Of a stretch of 64,000 nucleotides of DNA, positions 34,203 to 46,342 are shown piece by piece. Where the stretch lies: the NCBI RefSeq assembly GCF_000002425.4, contig NC_037273.1, positions 11,771,986 to 11,835,985 of the forward strand. Direction: 5' to 3'. Source of the stretch: Physcomitrium patens (lineage: Eukaryota > Streptophyta > Bryopsida > Funariales > Funariaceae). The notes beneath the pieces are model-generated. The model did no database searches. It saw nothing but the letters and a program-made list of their open reading frames with translations, and was not told the origin of the DNA. The position numbers and the translations under genes were made by a program. Each line of letters begins with the position of its first letter. Within the stretch, counting starts at the first letter, position 1.

Positions 34203-34745
34203 AAATATATATCTACTATAATTATTACATATGTAATATGAACAGATAGAAGTAGATAAAAATAGATTGATTTCACAATATTTTCTTGGAAAAGTTTTCT
34301 AGAAGCTTTTTAGATGCTCTTTTGACTTTACATGTGTTTGTAATTGATTAGTAGGTTAGAAACTTAGACAACAAGTTAATCATGTACCATATATGTTGAT
34401 AGCTTATAAAACAAGTTAACCATGTGGCGTCCATATAGAAAACTTGCCTTGTAAGTTAAGATACGTGTTATTCAAAGTCAACAAGTTTTTGAAGGTCCTA
34501 TAGAATATTGCCACATAGATCTTATATAGATATTATATATAGAGGCAAGAGTGAAATCTTCTTCACCCTTGTCAATTCCTTTCTTACTTTTCGTCTAGTT
34601 TTAAGAGTCACTAGTTTCTTGGTCTTTTGACAATAGCCATTCTAGTTTTTTTTTAATATACATACTTCTATATTTTAATTTTATCATATTTCTTTGAGAG
34701 AGCCTCACTTCTTTATTTGCTTTCATTGAATTCTTGTGATAGACA
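34203..34745 (+). repeat. LTR of the nested family (element E)
   Basis: About 543 bp matching the B LTR: AGATAGAAGTAGATAAAAAT, a TATATA box at about 34534-34540, the stem-loop at 34543-34573 (one mismatch) and an end near GATAGACA. It is followed by a leader-like ATTCATAAGAGTACATTCA and ATAATATTAAAAC, the decayed primer site. It therefore looks like a 5' LTR, yet no gag follows. Confidence 0.7.
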
Positions 34746-35057
34746 AATTCATAAGAGTACATTCATAATATTAAAACTTTTTCTTTTTTTGATTAAAAAT
34801 ATATTATCATTTTTTTTTATGACTTATAGTGACTCAAAAAACTATTTTAATGTTGACATATTTTTGGAAAGAATGGTATATTATAGATAAAATATAGTAT
34901 ATAATGATATGTGGTATGTACAGCAAATATAATACTTCTTTACAGCTATCAAATGAGCCCAAATTGAAAAGAATCCATTGAAAAATTGCAAAGCTATGAC
35001 CAATCCAATTTGGAACAATATTAAAACATTTTTTTGAGTGTGGTATCCAATTACATA

Positions 35058-36090
35058 TCAGTACTTTGTAGGACCTCTTTTAGCCTTGATAATTTCTTCT
35101 AACCTCCTTGGCATACTTTTTATGAACTTTTAGCACAAAATTACTTCAATATTATTTCATTCTATAGCTATTCTTTTCTATGATTTCCAAACTCTCTTTG
35201 GTTTTATCTTTTAGGTGTTGAATTGGCATTTGAGATGTTCAATGGAATTAAGACTAGGAGACTGATTAGGCCAATCCATTATTTTAATGACATGATGATC
35301 AAACTACTTCTATGCTAGTTTTGAGTTATACTTGAGGTCATTATCTTGCTAAAAATCACCTCCTCTTCAAAAATACTAGATTCTTCAATGCTACAAAACA
35401 AGTTTTTTTCAAGAATTTTCACAAATTGCTTGGCATCCATCCTCCTCTTAACTTCTGCTATCTTTCCAATTCCATTCTATCCCATATAACCCCATACTAT
35501 TAAATTTTCACCTTCATGCATAATTGTTTCTTGGATCTTTTTATCATGCAAGGACCGATCTTTTTATTTTCATACCCACTTTCTACCATTTGACCTAAAT
35601 GTGTTGATTTTTGTCTCATACGACCAAATAACCCTCTTCCAATCTTTCAAAGTCAATTTTTTTTTTATTCTAGAGCAAAATCCAAGTATTGTCTTTGATA
35701 GCATGTAGATAGTAGTGGCTTTTTTTTCTTCACCACGGCTTTCATATTCCACTTTATGAGAACATTTTGAATGATTTGAGTTGACACAGGATTATTGATA
35801 ATATTGTTAAGATTTTTATCAACCTCAATACCATTTATAGCCTTTTCAGTGTTGATTTGGCAAATGATTGTCCTTTTCATCTATTATAGTGAGTTTTTTT
35901 AGCTTTGCCTAGTTTGAAATTCTTTTTATTAAAAGTAATCTTTTTTGCTAGCATAGAGATAGTAGCTTTACTTCAGCCAAGTTCAAAATCAATTTGGCTA
36001 AAAGTTTTTTGAGAATGAAGAAGAGCAAATGTGATATTATCTTAAAGAGAGTGGAAAATGGGTCTCATAGTTGTTCAAGGAATTGTCATG
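35058..36090 (-). pseudogene. Tc1/mariner-type transposase
   Basis: On the minus strand the order is a helix-turn-helix region (FSQIDFELG, SKATISMLAKK), a linker, the catalytic domain WKRVIWSYETKIN, IVWGYMG, DAKQFVKILE, QDNDLKYN, DWPNQSPSLNSIEHL, and the C-terminal SMPRR...IIKAKRGPTKY, followed by TGA at 35058-35060. In this family the first motif is normally WSDET; here D has become Y, so catalysis is lost. The second D and the E are kept. Several stops and frameshifts are present. I could not find terminal inverted repeats. Confidence 0.85.
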
Positions 36091-36149
36091 GACAAAAAAA
36101 TCTAATAAAGAAATATGTCAAGATTAAAGACAAAGAATGAGATTGATAG

Positions 36150-36360
36150 CAAAAGTGGTTCCAAAGACTCCTATTTATACTATAATGAAAGTTACAAAAG
36201 TCTATGGTACTTTCTATGGAAGTGTTTTGAAGTCTAAAGAAGCTTCTAGAAGTCTATGGAACTTTCTAAAAGATTGTGGAAGATTCTACAAGTATCTAAA
36301 AGATTCTAGAAATTTGTAAAAGATTTTAGAAGGTCCTAGAATGTGATAATTTGGAATATG
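36150..36360 (+). repeat. Degenerate GATTCTAGAAG repeats (heat-shock-element-like)
   Basis: Loose 12-bp repeats of AAGATTCTAGAA and AGTCTATGGAACTTTC. At 36239-36251 they form GAA, TTC, GAA with the two-base spacing of a heat-shock element. It is unclear whether this belongs to a transposon end or to an upstream region of COG1, about 0.9 kb away. Confidence 0.45.
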
Positions 36361-37160
36361 TTTGTGCCAAAAATTGTGATTAAGAATGGTGCTTTTATAG
36401 CTACTAGTAAGCATTAATGATGTCATATAATTATCAAATCATTCACACCATGACAGAGAATTGTTGTAGCTTTCATCAAATGCACCTATTGTAAACAAAT
36501 AGAAGAAGAAGAAAAGAAGAAAAGAAAAAACTTACACAATGTCATGTTCCAAAGAGTATATTTTTCACAATTGTGCAAATTGTGATCTTATTTGCACAAC
36601 AGACATACTGTGCTTTATGCAAGCATTCTACCCATTTCCTCATACTTTCCACAACAAACCCCCGCAGGAATAGACATACATCCTCCCAACTACATGTCTC
36701 AAAGGAAACCACACAGCACACAAAGAAGCCCCACACTAAATATAATAACCGCACTGTTACTGTGACCCATTTGCAATCATGGACCTTTGAGGCAGACAGT
36801 ACCTCTACAAAGAGGTTGAAGCTCGTCATGCAAACCCTACTTGGGTTTCATTCCATCGGAAGTCCATGCTCACGCCACTTTCTTCTTCACTGGTATCAAG
36901 TCTTTCCACTCTTTTGCCACTCTTTGAGCCCAATGATTTTGGGAATCGTCGACTAGGATTTCATCTCTGTGTCTTTGACGCAGCGCGGAGTTGTTGTTGT
37001 TGAGATATGTCTGTGATACTGTGTGCTGGGGTGTGAAGTAGAATTTGTAGGAGTTTGAGGTGGTGTGGAGTTGGAGGAAACTGAGAGTGTGATGAATCGG
37101 ATGCGGGGGAGAGATAGGGCGGAGTAGTGGAGGAGTGACACGGTGTGATGAGGTTTTGAT
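36361..37160. other. Boundary of transposon block and COG1 upstream region
   Basis: Base composition rises to gene-like GC at about 36600. The segment probably holds the COG1 promoter and 5' leader. Open frames on both strands (for example 36573-36956 and 36870-37217) have no recognisable similarity. Confidence 0.4.
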
Positions 37161-40100
37161 GTGAAGAGGAGGAAGGGGGCGGGGGAGGTGGTGAAGATGA
37201 GAGGGGGGAGGTTTCAAGCGAAGAGCAACGAGGACGCAAATGTGCGGAATGCCGAGGCGTTGTTCGAAGCGAAGACGGTCGTGGAGATCCGTGAAGTTGA
37301 ATCGCTGACGCGCAATGAGATTGAGGCGAAGAAAGAGGATCTTCGACAGCTTGTTGGCGCTAGTTACCGCGACTTGATCGAGTCGGCGGACTCGATTTCG
37401 CTCATGAAGGAGTCATGTCAGGCGGTGGTTGCCAACATTGGCAAGATGGAGCGGGGATTTGAGGATTTGAACCGGAGCGTGAGTGTGAATGTGTCAAGTC
37501 CTGGTGCGGATAGTGAGCGAAGGAGGAGAGAGAGTTTGTATGGAGTTGGCTCTAGGGTTAAGTATCTCGTGGATACGCCGGAAAAAATCTGGGGATGTTT
37601 GGACGAGCATATGTATTTGGAGGGCGCGGAACGGTACTTACGAGCCAAGGAAGTGCACTCGCTTTTGACTGGGATTGGAGCGAAGGAGAAACTGCTTGGG
37701 AGGTTTCCACTTCTACACCAGCAGTGGCCCTTGATTGAGAGATTCCGAGGGCAAATCTCAAAGCGTAGTAAGGACAGATTGCAGGAGCCAGAATTGAGCG
37801 TCGATAATTATGCGGTTGCTCTGGCCGCTTGCGGCATCATCGATGAGCTTAATTCCTCGCAGATCTTCGCTCTGTTTCTTGAGTCGCGCAAGTTGTGGTT
37901 GAGGTCGCACTTGCGTGCGTGGATGCAGGAGAGGAATTCAGGGAAGAATGGAGGAAAGGTTGATAACACAGTGGATGTGGCAACGGCCCTTTGCAAGCTG
38001 ATGCAAATGATCCAGACCTCCTTGTGTCAGATCGGGATATTGTTCCTGGAGATTTCGACTGGGAAGATGCCTCTGCTCTACAACACTGTTTTGGCAGCTC
38101 CGCCGGGTTCACAGCTCTTCGGAGGGATTCCGAATCCTGAAATGGAGGTTGCCGCGTGGAAGAAATACAGAGAGAAGCTCGAGAGTAACATGGTTTCTTT
38201 GACAGGAGCATATATTTCCGAAGCCTGCGTGGAGTGGCTTAAGGATTGCACGGAAGAGATTGCTGTAGAAGCGCGACCGTTGATAACATTATTAAGGACA
38301 GGTAAGGAATTGGCTTATGTCGAAGGTTTGGTGCGTGAGGATATGAATAAACATGGAGCATTGTCAGAGAGCATTGATTGGCTGCAAGGCACCTTCGGAA
38401 AATCAATAGACTCTCCATGGGACTGCATTTGTGAGCTTCTCTTGAAGTCTCCCACAAATCTGTGGGACAAGCTGTTTGAGGAATTGTTTATCAACCAGAT
38501 GAAGACCAACACAAAATTGGGTTTCGCCGCAATCAACGTGGAAGACATGGTCGACAATTGTCTTGAGGCAATGAGTCCAGCGACTCCTTTAGAAGAAACT
38601 TATAAGAAGCAAGTGTCAACGGCAAAGGCAGGCGACAACGTCTTGAAGGGTCCGAATCTTCATTCCAACGGAATTCTACATTGGAATTCTGTTGCTGTGC
38701 AGAACGAGTGGAACGGTGACGCCCTATTCTTTTTCACACCACAGGTCACAAATGTGAAGGACAAAGTGGATGAAAGTCTTAGATCAATACTCAATGACTT
38801 AGTAAGCTTTTTGCAAGGGCCTTATGTACAGATTAGAACAGATTCACTAGCGCCTTATCTACAGGAACAGTGTTTCCAGTGGATGTCAGGCGTAATTAAG
38901 GTGCTTCAAACTCGATTCTTGAAGCTTTCTGAGGACTTTGACAAGGCAGCTGCTGAAGAATCGAACTTGACCGTAGAGAGTCCAAAGCATGCCTTGGAAG
39001 GCACCTTTCAGAGCAGGCTAGTCAGTAGAGGTGGCGTCGAAGTCCATGCATCAAAGACAAGAAGGATCTCAAAGGTGGTTGAACGAGCTCTATTTCTGGG
39101 TCGACTTTCTGCAGCTTTAGGAGGTCATTCTACTTCTCTGGCTTCTCTTTTAGGGTCTACCACATCGTGGACTGATCCTCTTCGTCAATCCTCAAATATG
39201 GTTTCGTCTCAGATAATGCGACAATCATTGTGGTCTGAAACAAACTCTAGTTTTGAGGGTCCTTTGAAGTGGTCCTCCAGAATGAGAGTGAGGGTCGCGG
39301 CAGGGTCAGCTTCTGACGATGGGGCAGTAAAATTACGAGAGTTGCAAAAGGGTTTAAGGCAGCAGAGTATTGCTGCTCATCGGATGTGGGTTCGTTGGAG
39401 CACTGATGGCTTAGCTGGCACGTTCTTAAGGGATCTGCACCAAGATGAATGCTTGTCCACTCCCACACCACTCAAGGCAAGCTCCTCCATGGTTATTTCC
39501 TACGTTTTTACTTGTCTAGGTTTTGTGATTTTGTAATTTTACAATGTACTGGATAACTTCAGTTTTTTCATTTGAAATACTTTTTATCCCCGAAATGGGC
39601 TGGTGTCGTTCTTGCATGAAAGTAATGACGTGTCATCGTAGTCAATGGCTGCATGAAGTGTCAACCTACTCCATACTTAAGATTGGTGACTCCTATGAAG
39701 TTGGTTATCTTGTAATTCACAGATGAGATCTGCAGTTATGCCGTGGAACTCTGAAATCAATGTTTTCGACGTTGCCATATTAATTTCATTAGTTCCATTT
39801 GTTGTCTTGCAGGGATGGGAAGAGACTGTAATCAAGTCTATTGGAGATGACGACGTGGAAGTAGACGCGCGTATATCTGTACCAGCTATGCCGTCATCTT
39901 ATGTTGTTGCATTTCTGTTCGCTGGTTGCCGAGAAATTCATCGGATCGGCGGTCACGTCCTAGACAGATCTGTTTTGGAGTTGTTCGCTTGGGAACTTTT
40001 AGAGAAGGTAACCTTGTTCCAATTCTGCGTACGATTCTGCTAATGGTAACTCTTGATTTAGTTCTCAAATGTTTCTTGCAAGGACTTCTCATCGGAGGTT

Positions 40101-41822
40101 TACTCCGTTCTAAATTCACAAGCATGAGTGTAGTATGTTTTGTGAGTGAAATCAGATTCGTCACAACATGTTTGTGAGTGGACTATCAAAAGGTTAAGTT
40201 TTCGAAATTAGCAGTTACCGTAATTGATGCCTTCAAATCTTGGATGCAGGTTCTGGCAATATATGAGAAGTTCATATCTCATCCTTCTTTCATGAACTCA
40301 CGTGTCTCAGAGAAGGGCTTGCTGCAGCTCCTTTTTGACCTGAAGTTTCTAGCAGATGTGCTTTCAGGGGGCCAAGATGTGAATGTTGAAAGCTTACGTG
40401 CAGTAGGAACTCAGGATCTAGCTCCTTCCTCTGCACTGAAGGGACCTACGAGTTTGAAAGCAGATGTTGGCCGCCAGAGGTGGATCAACAAATTGCTGGA
40501 TGATTTACATAATCGTATTGACCCTATCGATTGGGCTACGTAAGTGATTATTTCGTAGAGTTTGTAATTTTTTGGAAGATTTCGTTACTATCGCAACTCA
40601 ATGGAGCAGTATCTTTGATGTCTTTCAAATGATTTTACATTTGAACATTTGTGGAGATACGCATCTTGTAAGTTTGGAGGTATATCGTTCTGCAGGTACG
40701 AATCTTACTTGTGGGAGCAGGAGCGGCGATATTACCAAAGCTGTGCTGTGCTCTTTGGCTCCCTGATCCAGTTGAAACGCCTCCACACCGATGTTCCACA
40801 AAAAGTCATGTCTACAGGAGAGACTAATACCCTGAATATGTCTGCAACTGTTCCGCGTTTCACTTACCTGCCTATCAGGTATATTCCAATCTTCTTGTAT
40901 TAATTGCAACATCTTTTAGTCTTACTCTTTCATGAGTGAACTAGTTAGAAAAGGGAGTTGTTTTTCCGCTGTTGTGTGGGTTAGTCCCCTACCTTGTGCC
41001 ATCACTAGTGGAGTGTGAAACTGCATTACAGTATGTTTTATCATCGACGCAACGGAGTATTCAATGACACTTGGATGTTTTCTGAGGCCGAGGATACTTT
41101 TTTACTGTGGTGGTTTTGGCTTGAGTAACTTGTTTATGGCAGTGTATTCCTATGCCTGAATAGCTCGTGTGTGAGTGAGTATTATAATAATAATAATAAT
41201 AATAATAACATTTCGGTACCTTTGGAATGTGTCGCAGTGCTCCCTTGTTTTCAGTTACAAAAGCATCCCCAATGAGGTCTCGACGAACCCAATCACAAGA
41301 GGAAAAAGATGCAGTTTGGAGAGCATCAGTGCATAGTGATGATGCTTCTACGTTCTCCTTTTCTGATTCACCATCTCAGAATTCTCAAGGATCTGCCAAG
41401 TTACTGCAGCAACTCATGGGAGTAAGTGATTCTACACACATACTCATTTACGTGCTCTGTGATTCACCAAAGAATTTATCAAGTAAACTATGGCTTGGTC
41501 TTTACATCCTATAATTTCTTAATTATCTGCCAGAAATTGAATGTGCAGTATCATTTAAGTATTACAAAAATGCATTGAATCTAACTTGGTCGTTCAATGG
41601 AATGTGCAGGTGGGAACTAAGTTTGGGGAGGGAACGATTGGGAAGCTGCTTAGCGACGGGCAAGTGAATCGGTTTAAGGACAAGTCCGCTGCAGCTATTT
41701 CTACGTTTGGTGATATGCTGCCAGCGCAAGCAGCTGGACTTTTCTCCTCCCTAGGAAGTGCAATGAAACAAGACTCAAAATACGATATATTAATAGGTTC
41801 AACAGCGAGTAACCCTTTCTGA
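37161..41822 (+). CDS. COG1: Conserved oligomeric Golgi complex subunit 1
   Basis: Six exons: 37161-39476, 39813-40007, 40250-40539, 40696-40878, 41238-41421 and 41610-41822. All joins keep phase and give about 1126 residues. COG1 is a subunit of the eight-part tethering complex that captures vesicles recycling within the Golgi. The N-terminal Vps51-like part is clear ([38 protein letters not shown]), and a plant-conserved C-terminal part reads [26 protein letters not shown] second in-frame ATG at 37197 (MRGGRF) may be the real start. Intron 1 has a GC donor (AAG then GCAAGC) and an ordinary AG acceptor; the others are GT-AG. No break is seen. Confidence 0.93.
39477..39812 (+). other. GC-AG intron of COG1
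   Basis: Exon 1 ends CTCAAG, the intron starts GCAAGC and ends TTGCAG before GGATGGGAAG. Using this donor restores the conserved TPLK-GWEE junction in phase 0; no GT donor nearby does. Confidence 0.8.
41184..41208 (+). repeat. AAT microsatellite in a COG1 intron
   Basis: About eight ATA/AAT units, roughly 30 bp upstream of the exon 5 acceptor. Confidence 0.8.
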
Positions 41823-42751
41823 GGACTATGGCTTCACGTGCATTCTTTTACGGAGTCTTCCTGCATGGGCCACACTAATGTCGGAACTGCACTCAGGGTG
41901 CATTTTCAGATGTTCTACATTAGGATTATTCAGATGTTGAACAAATCTTGGGTGTTTAGTACAAAGAGTATTTGGTCAGAAGGCCTGCCCGGAAGTCCCA
42001 TGCAGTGTATCTGTGGTGATGTAGGGTTGGACAGTTGATCATGGGTGCAGGAGAGGAAAAAGAACGCGCTTTAAGCTAATTATAATTCTTTGGTAGTATG
42101 TTTTCCCTGTTAGGTCTACACTTTGTTGATTAAGAGAGGGAAAACACCATTTTTCTTGTGTTCTTTGCTATTCCTTCTGTTTCTCCTAGTGCTATTCTAC
42201 TGTCTGAAGGTTTGTGAAGCTTCTCATGATCGTTTTGAATACAAACGTGGGATTCAGTTTCTGCTTTTATCCTCCAAAACGCAGACGAGCGTGTGATACT
42301 ATTTGATAATGTCGTTACGGAGCTGCCTCACCATTTGGATCAAAATCTCATGGATGAGCCAATGCTGCAATGTTTTTGTAAAGAGCTCAACATCATTCGA
42401 TAAAAACCCGACTCCCAAACATGACGGAGAGACTAAGAGTTGGATCGAATGCTCCTAACGGTTGACAAAACTATCCACCACACCCACCTTACATCTACAT
42501 ATACGCAGTGTACAATGTAGACAATTCCCAAGAGATGAGAGGATTTCCTCTCCACAAGCTCCACTCTGTCTCGAGTTCATTCATCCGCACAACGGTCGAG
42601 CTTGATCATCAGCATCCCCAGGAACAAGCCGCTGGATTGTGCGACTGTTATTGACGTTCCAAGGGGCGTTGAATGTTTGTGCGCAGCCTTATGTTTGTTG
42701 CGGAATCCAAGCTGCGCTGATTTTGGTCATCGAGCTTGGAGGTTTGCAGCT
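41823..42751. other. COG1 3' region and IMPL1 upstream region
   Basis: The left part should contain the COG1 3' untranslated region; the right part, from about 42450, the leader of the next gene. Both genes run in the same direction. No separate gene is seen. Confidence 0.5.
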
Positions 42752-44083
42752 ATGGCGGTGGCGATGGGGGCTAGAACCCTAACATCAGCGTCGACGTCGC
42801 TGGTGTTGCCCAAGTCGTTGTCCAAGGGGGCAGCATCTGCTCTCCTTGGTCATGTCAAGCTATGGACGAGTGTCAAGGTTGGGGGTTCAAGGGCAATGTG
42901 CACAAACTCCTCCGGGGTTCGCCGGGGTGGTATCGCCAGGTCTGCAGTCTCGGAGGTGACGGCTTCCAAAATCGGTGCCATCTCCACGGAGGGCTTGCCC
43001 GTGAAGGCTTTAATGGAAGTGCTGGACGCGGCCGGTCACCGGGGCGCCGAGGTGAGTCTTTTTGGAAGATTTTGCAACCTACGTATTGGGGATGCATGAA
43101 TTTCTCAAGGAATTGCTATGATTTGGCTTCGGAATTTCTGGGGCAATTCAGTCCTTGAAGCACGTTAATTTCGCAGTCAGATATTAGGATTCGACGCTGA
43201 GAATATGAGCGCATCCAATGGTTTCTATTGAGTACGCACCGCGGGTTTTGGATTTATAGGCACGAACACTCGCCGGGATTAGAAGGACCACTGGCAAAAT
43301 TGAAATTCGGGTTAATACTTTGTGATGGTTCTTCGCGATTTTCGCGATTTTCGGAGTGCGTAATCTAAATTGACTGGTGAATCTCTTGTTTACAATTGCA
43401 ATTCAGGTTATTATGGCTGCACTTGACAAGCCGCGAAGTATAGATTATAAGGGCAAGGCTGACCTTGTGACAGAGTCAGTGTCTCTCAGCACCTCCCTTT
43501 TCTATTATTTCATTGTAGATTTCAAGACAAATTGCCTTGTAAATTACAGTGTCGGGATGCAATGGATGCAATTAATTTGGAGTCAAGATACATGCATTTC
43601 CCGTCATACTATTACTAGAGGTGACGCAACCTTATTGTTGGGTAATTGAATCATCAGGCATTGTCCAAATGAAAGATTATGTGCTTAGATTTGAAGATTT
43701 TTTTTCGCAAAAATAATCTTAGGATTCGCTTTTACACGCTTGAGTCCATAGTACCTTTCCATTATGAATCATATCTGCTACCTGTGACTGAATGAGTGGA
43801 GTTCAGTAAATTACTAAATACTGCGACAATGATCAACAGCACGGATCGTAATACGGAGCTTGCAATTTTAGAGGTCGTCCGGGAGAAATTTCCAGATCAC
43901 CTTATTTTGGGTGAAGAGGGTGGCGTGAGCGGAGACTCAAACTCTGACTACCTCTGGTGCATAGATCCCTTGGGTATGTTTGTCTTGGCCACTCATTCTA
44001 ATTTCACTTGAACTCTCTGTCTACTTACTTTCTCAATTTGTTCATTTGGTAAATTTTTTGATGAAAAAGAAAAAAGAAAAAAG

Positions 44084-44115
<32 letters not shown>

Positions 44116-46342
44116 AAAAATAAGGGGGGGAAAAAAAAAGAAGCGAAATTCCGGTGAAGACACTGTAGCTCTTCTGTTTGTTATTCGCTACATCATAAAC
44201 AGCAGGCCTTGTTAGGTTTTAAAGACTGTTTCTCTACTTTATATTACAATTCAGACATATCTACATTCCTTTGAGTCTGTATCTCTTTGCCTCCTGTCTG
44301 TAGATGGCACCACAAATTTTGCTCATGGCTATCCTTCCTTTGCTGTCTCAATTGCCGTGCTTTATCGAGGGCGGCCTCTTGCTGCCACGGTGGTGAGTAC
44401 TTATTTACTGTGGTCCCATTCTCCCTAACACCTCTCTTGTACTTTCATGCTTTCTTTTAATCACGTGTATTTTGATCCTTGAATTTTTACATTGGTAGCC
44501 ATCTCTAGCTCTTCAATATTTCCTTGTCTCGAAAAATGATTTGAGGATTACACCGGTTATAAGTAATCATGTGTGATTATTGTAGGTGGAGTTCGCGGGA
44601 GGACCTTTTGCATGGGTAACGCGGACATTCACAGCATCTGCAGGCAACTGCCACCAGTCAGCCCTGCTTTCCTCAGTCGATTTTACTTGTGGATGTTACT
44701 TAAGAGAGCATTTTTGTAGCGTCGGGTGTTGGCTTCAGGCATTAATCCTATTCTGTATGAACAGCAGAATGATTTGGTTCTCAGAATCATCCACTAAGCG
44801 AGAATTTGTCATCATGACGTTGCTAGTTTTGGACATGATTGTATAGACCTGGGAACTGTAGGTGCTTTTTGTTTCTCTATTAAACAGCATTTGTTACTTG
44901 AAATCGCAGGAGGGGGAGCATTCTGCAATGGCCAGCGCATTCATGTCAGCAGCAATGATATGGTACTTTAGCACGCCTGTGAAGACCACTTGATTTTTTT
45001 TATTACTGAGGGATTGTATCCAAATTTAACTAGTAATGTCTTAAATGTTTTTCATAGATTACAAATGCTTTTTCCGTACAAATTTTGGCTCATTTTCAGA
45101 TGTTCATATTTTCTGCGTAGTCCCTTCTGGCTTACCTTGGGACTTTGTTATGTCCTTACTAACTACATTTACAATCTTTGTCGGTAATGAATGAGTTGAA
45201 ACAGGTAGAGAGGTCTCTATTGGTGACTGGATTTGGATATGACCATGACGCAGCCTGGGAAACGAACCTTGAACTATTCAAGTACTACACAGACACTAGT
45301 CGGGTACATGAATCACCTCTATCGATTGCATCAATAAGCATTTTGTGCATCATGTAATTACCACGATTGTTTTTGCAGAAGACTGTTTGTTCTGGAACTT
45401 TAGAATCAGTGCGATGTTTTTGTTACGTTTTCTTGGCTATCACGAACGACAATTTATTGATTTTTTGCATTTTCATTACTATTATTTTCACTCAACATTA
45501 CTCTGCATTGCGACTTGACTCCACAGGGTGTCAGGAGATTGGGTGCAGCTGCGGTAGACTGTTGTCACGTTGCTCTTGGTATTGCTGATTCTTACTGGGA
45601 ATTTCGCCTCAAACCCTGGGATATGGCTGCTGGTGCTCTGGTATATCCTTTTTCACATATTTGTTTCTTGTAATTCTTATAGGCTTTTTAGGTGACTGGT
45701 TGCAATTAGACGCTTTGCACGTGTTTACCACCTGGCTACATGACAGAACCCGTCTTCCTGAGCTCAATTAACCCGAGAATTGTAACTCCCAACATATGAC
45801 TCTATTAGCTAGGTTTTGTATATTTTATCTAATACCCAACTCTCTGGCTTGGTTCAAGTGCTAAGTTTCGTATATTCCAAGCAATCCTGAGAATAAGCTT
45901 AGATTGGTCTGTTTCATGCCCGTGCCTTTCAAGGTTCTGCATTGTTGTTTTCCACTCAAAAGTTTGTTAAGACATGGACAAGGTGTGATGAAAGCAGATG
46001 GTAGAAGAGGCTGGAGGAAAGGTGACGCGTATGGATGGTGGGCCTTTCTCTGTCTTTGATCGTTCTGTCATCGTCAGCAACGGAGCTATTCATGACAAGG
46101 TTAGCTCATAACTATTTGCACCCAACTGAAAGCCTACTCACGCTCATATTCCTTTCTAAGCTAGGTTGCAGCTTGCACTGCTGTCCTTTGTTGTGATTTC
46201 TCTACATCTACATCATTTTTGCTTGTGCTATATGTGATTGCAGCTGTTGGAAAAGATTCAACCCGCCACCGAGAAGCTCATTGCGGATGGATTGAACTTT
46301 TCCCAATGGTTGAAGCCCACTGGCTATAACTCAGATGTGTAA
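42752..46342 (+). CDS. IMPL1: Inositol monophosphatase-type phosphatase, plastid IMPL1-like
   Basis: Ten exons: 42752-43051, 43407-43474, 43840-43973, 44304-44392, 44586-44643, 44910-44962, 45205-45303, 45527-45640, 45998-46099 and 46244-46342. The joined product is 371 residues. It has a serine- and arginine-rich N-terminus typical of a plastid transit peptide, then the metal-dependent phosphatase fold: ILGEEGG (metal-binding acidic pair, about residue 146), [16 protein letters not shown] (DPxDGT), and WDMAAGAL (second metal motif). The order and wording match plant IMPL1, a plastid enzyme that dephosphorylates inositol phosphates. All key residues are present. Intron 5 uses a GC donor. Start chosen as the first in-frame ATG. 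Confidence 0.93.
44064..44140 (+). repeat. Purine run (A and G homopolymers) in an IMPL1 intron
   Basis: A run of more than 70 purines in intron 3, with A runs of over 20 and two G7 or longer runs. Assembly here may be unreliable in length. Confidence 0.75.
44644..44909 (+). other. GC-AG intron of IMPL1
   Basis: Exon 5 ends TCTGCAG, the intron starts GCAACT and ends TCGCAG before GAGGGGGAGC. This join gives the conserved [12 protein letters not shown]; no GT donor in reach does. Confidence 0.75.
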
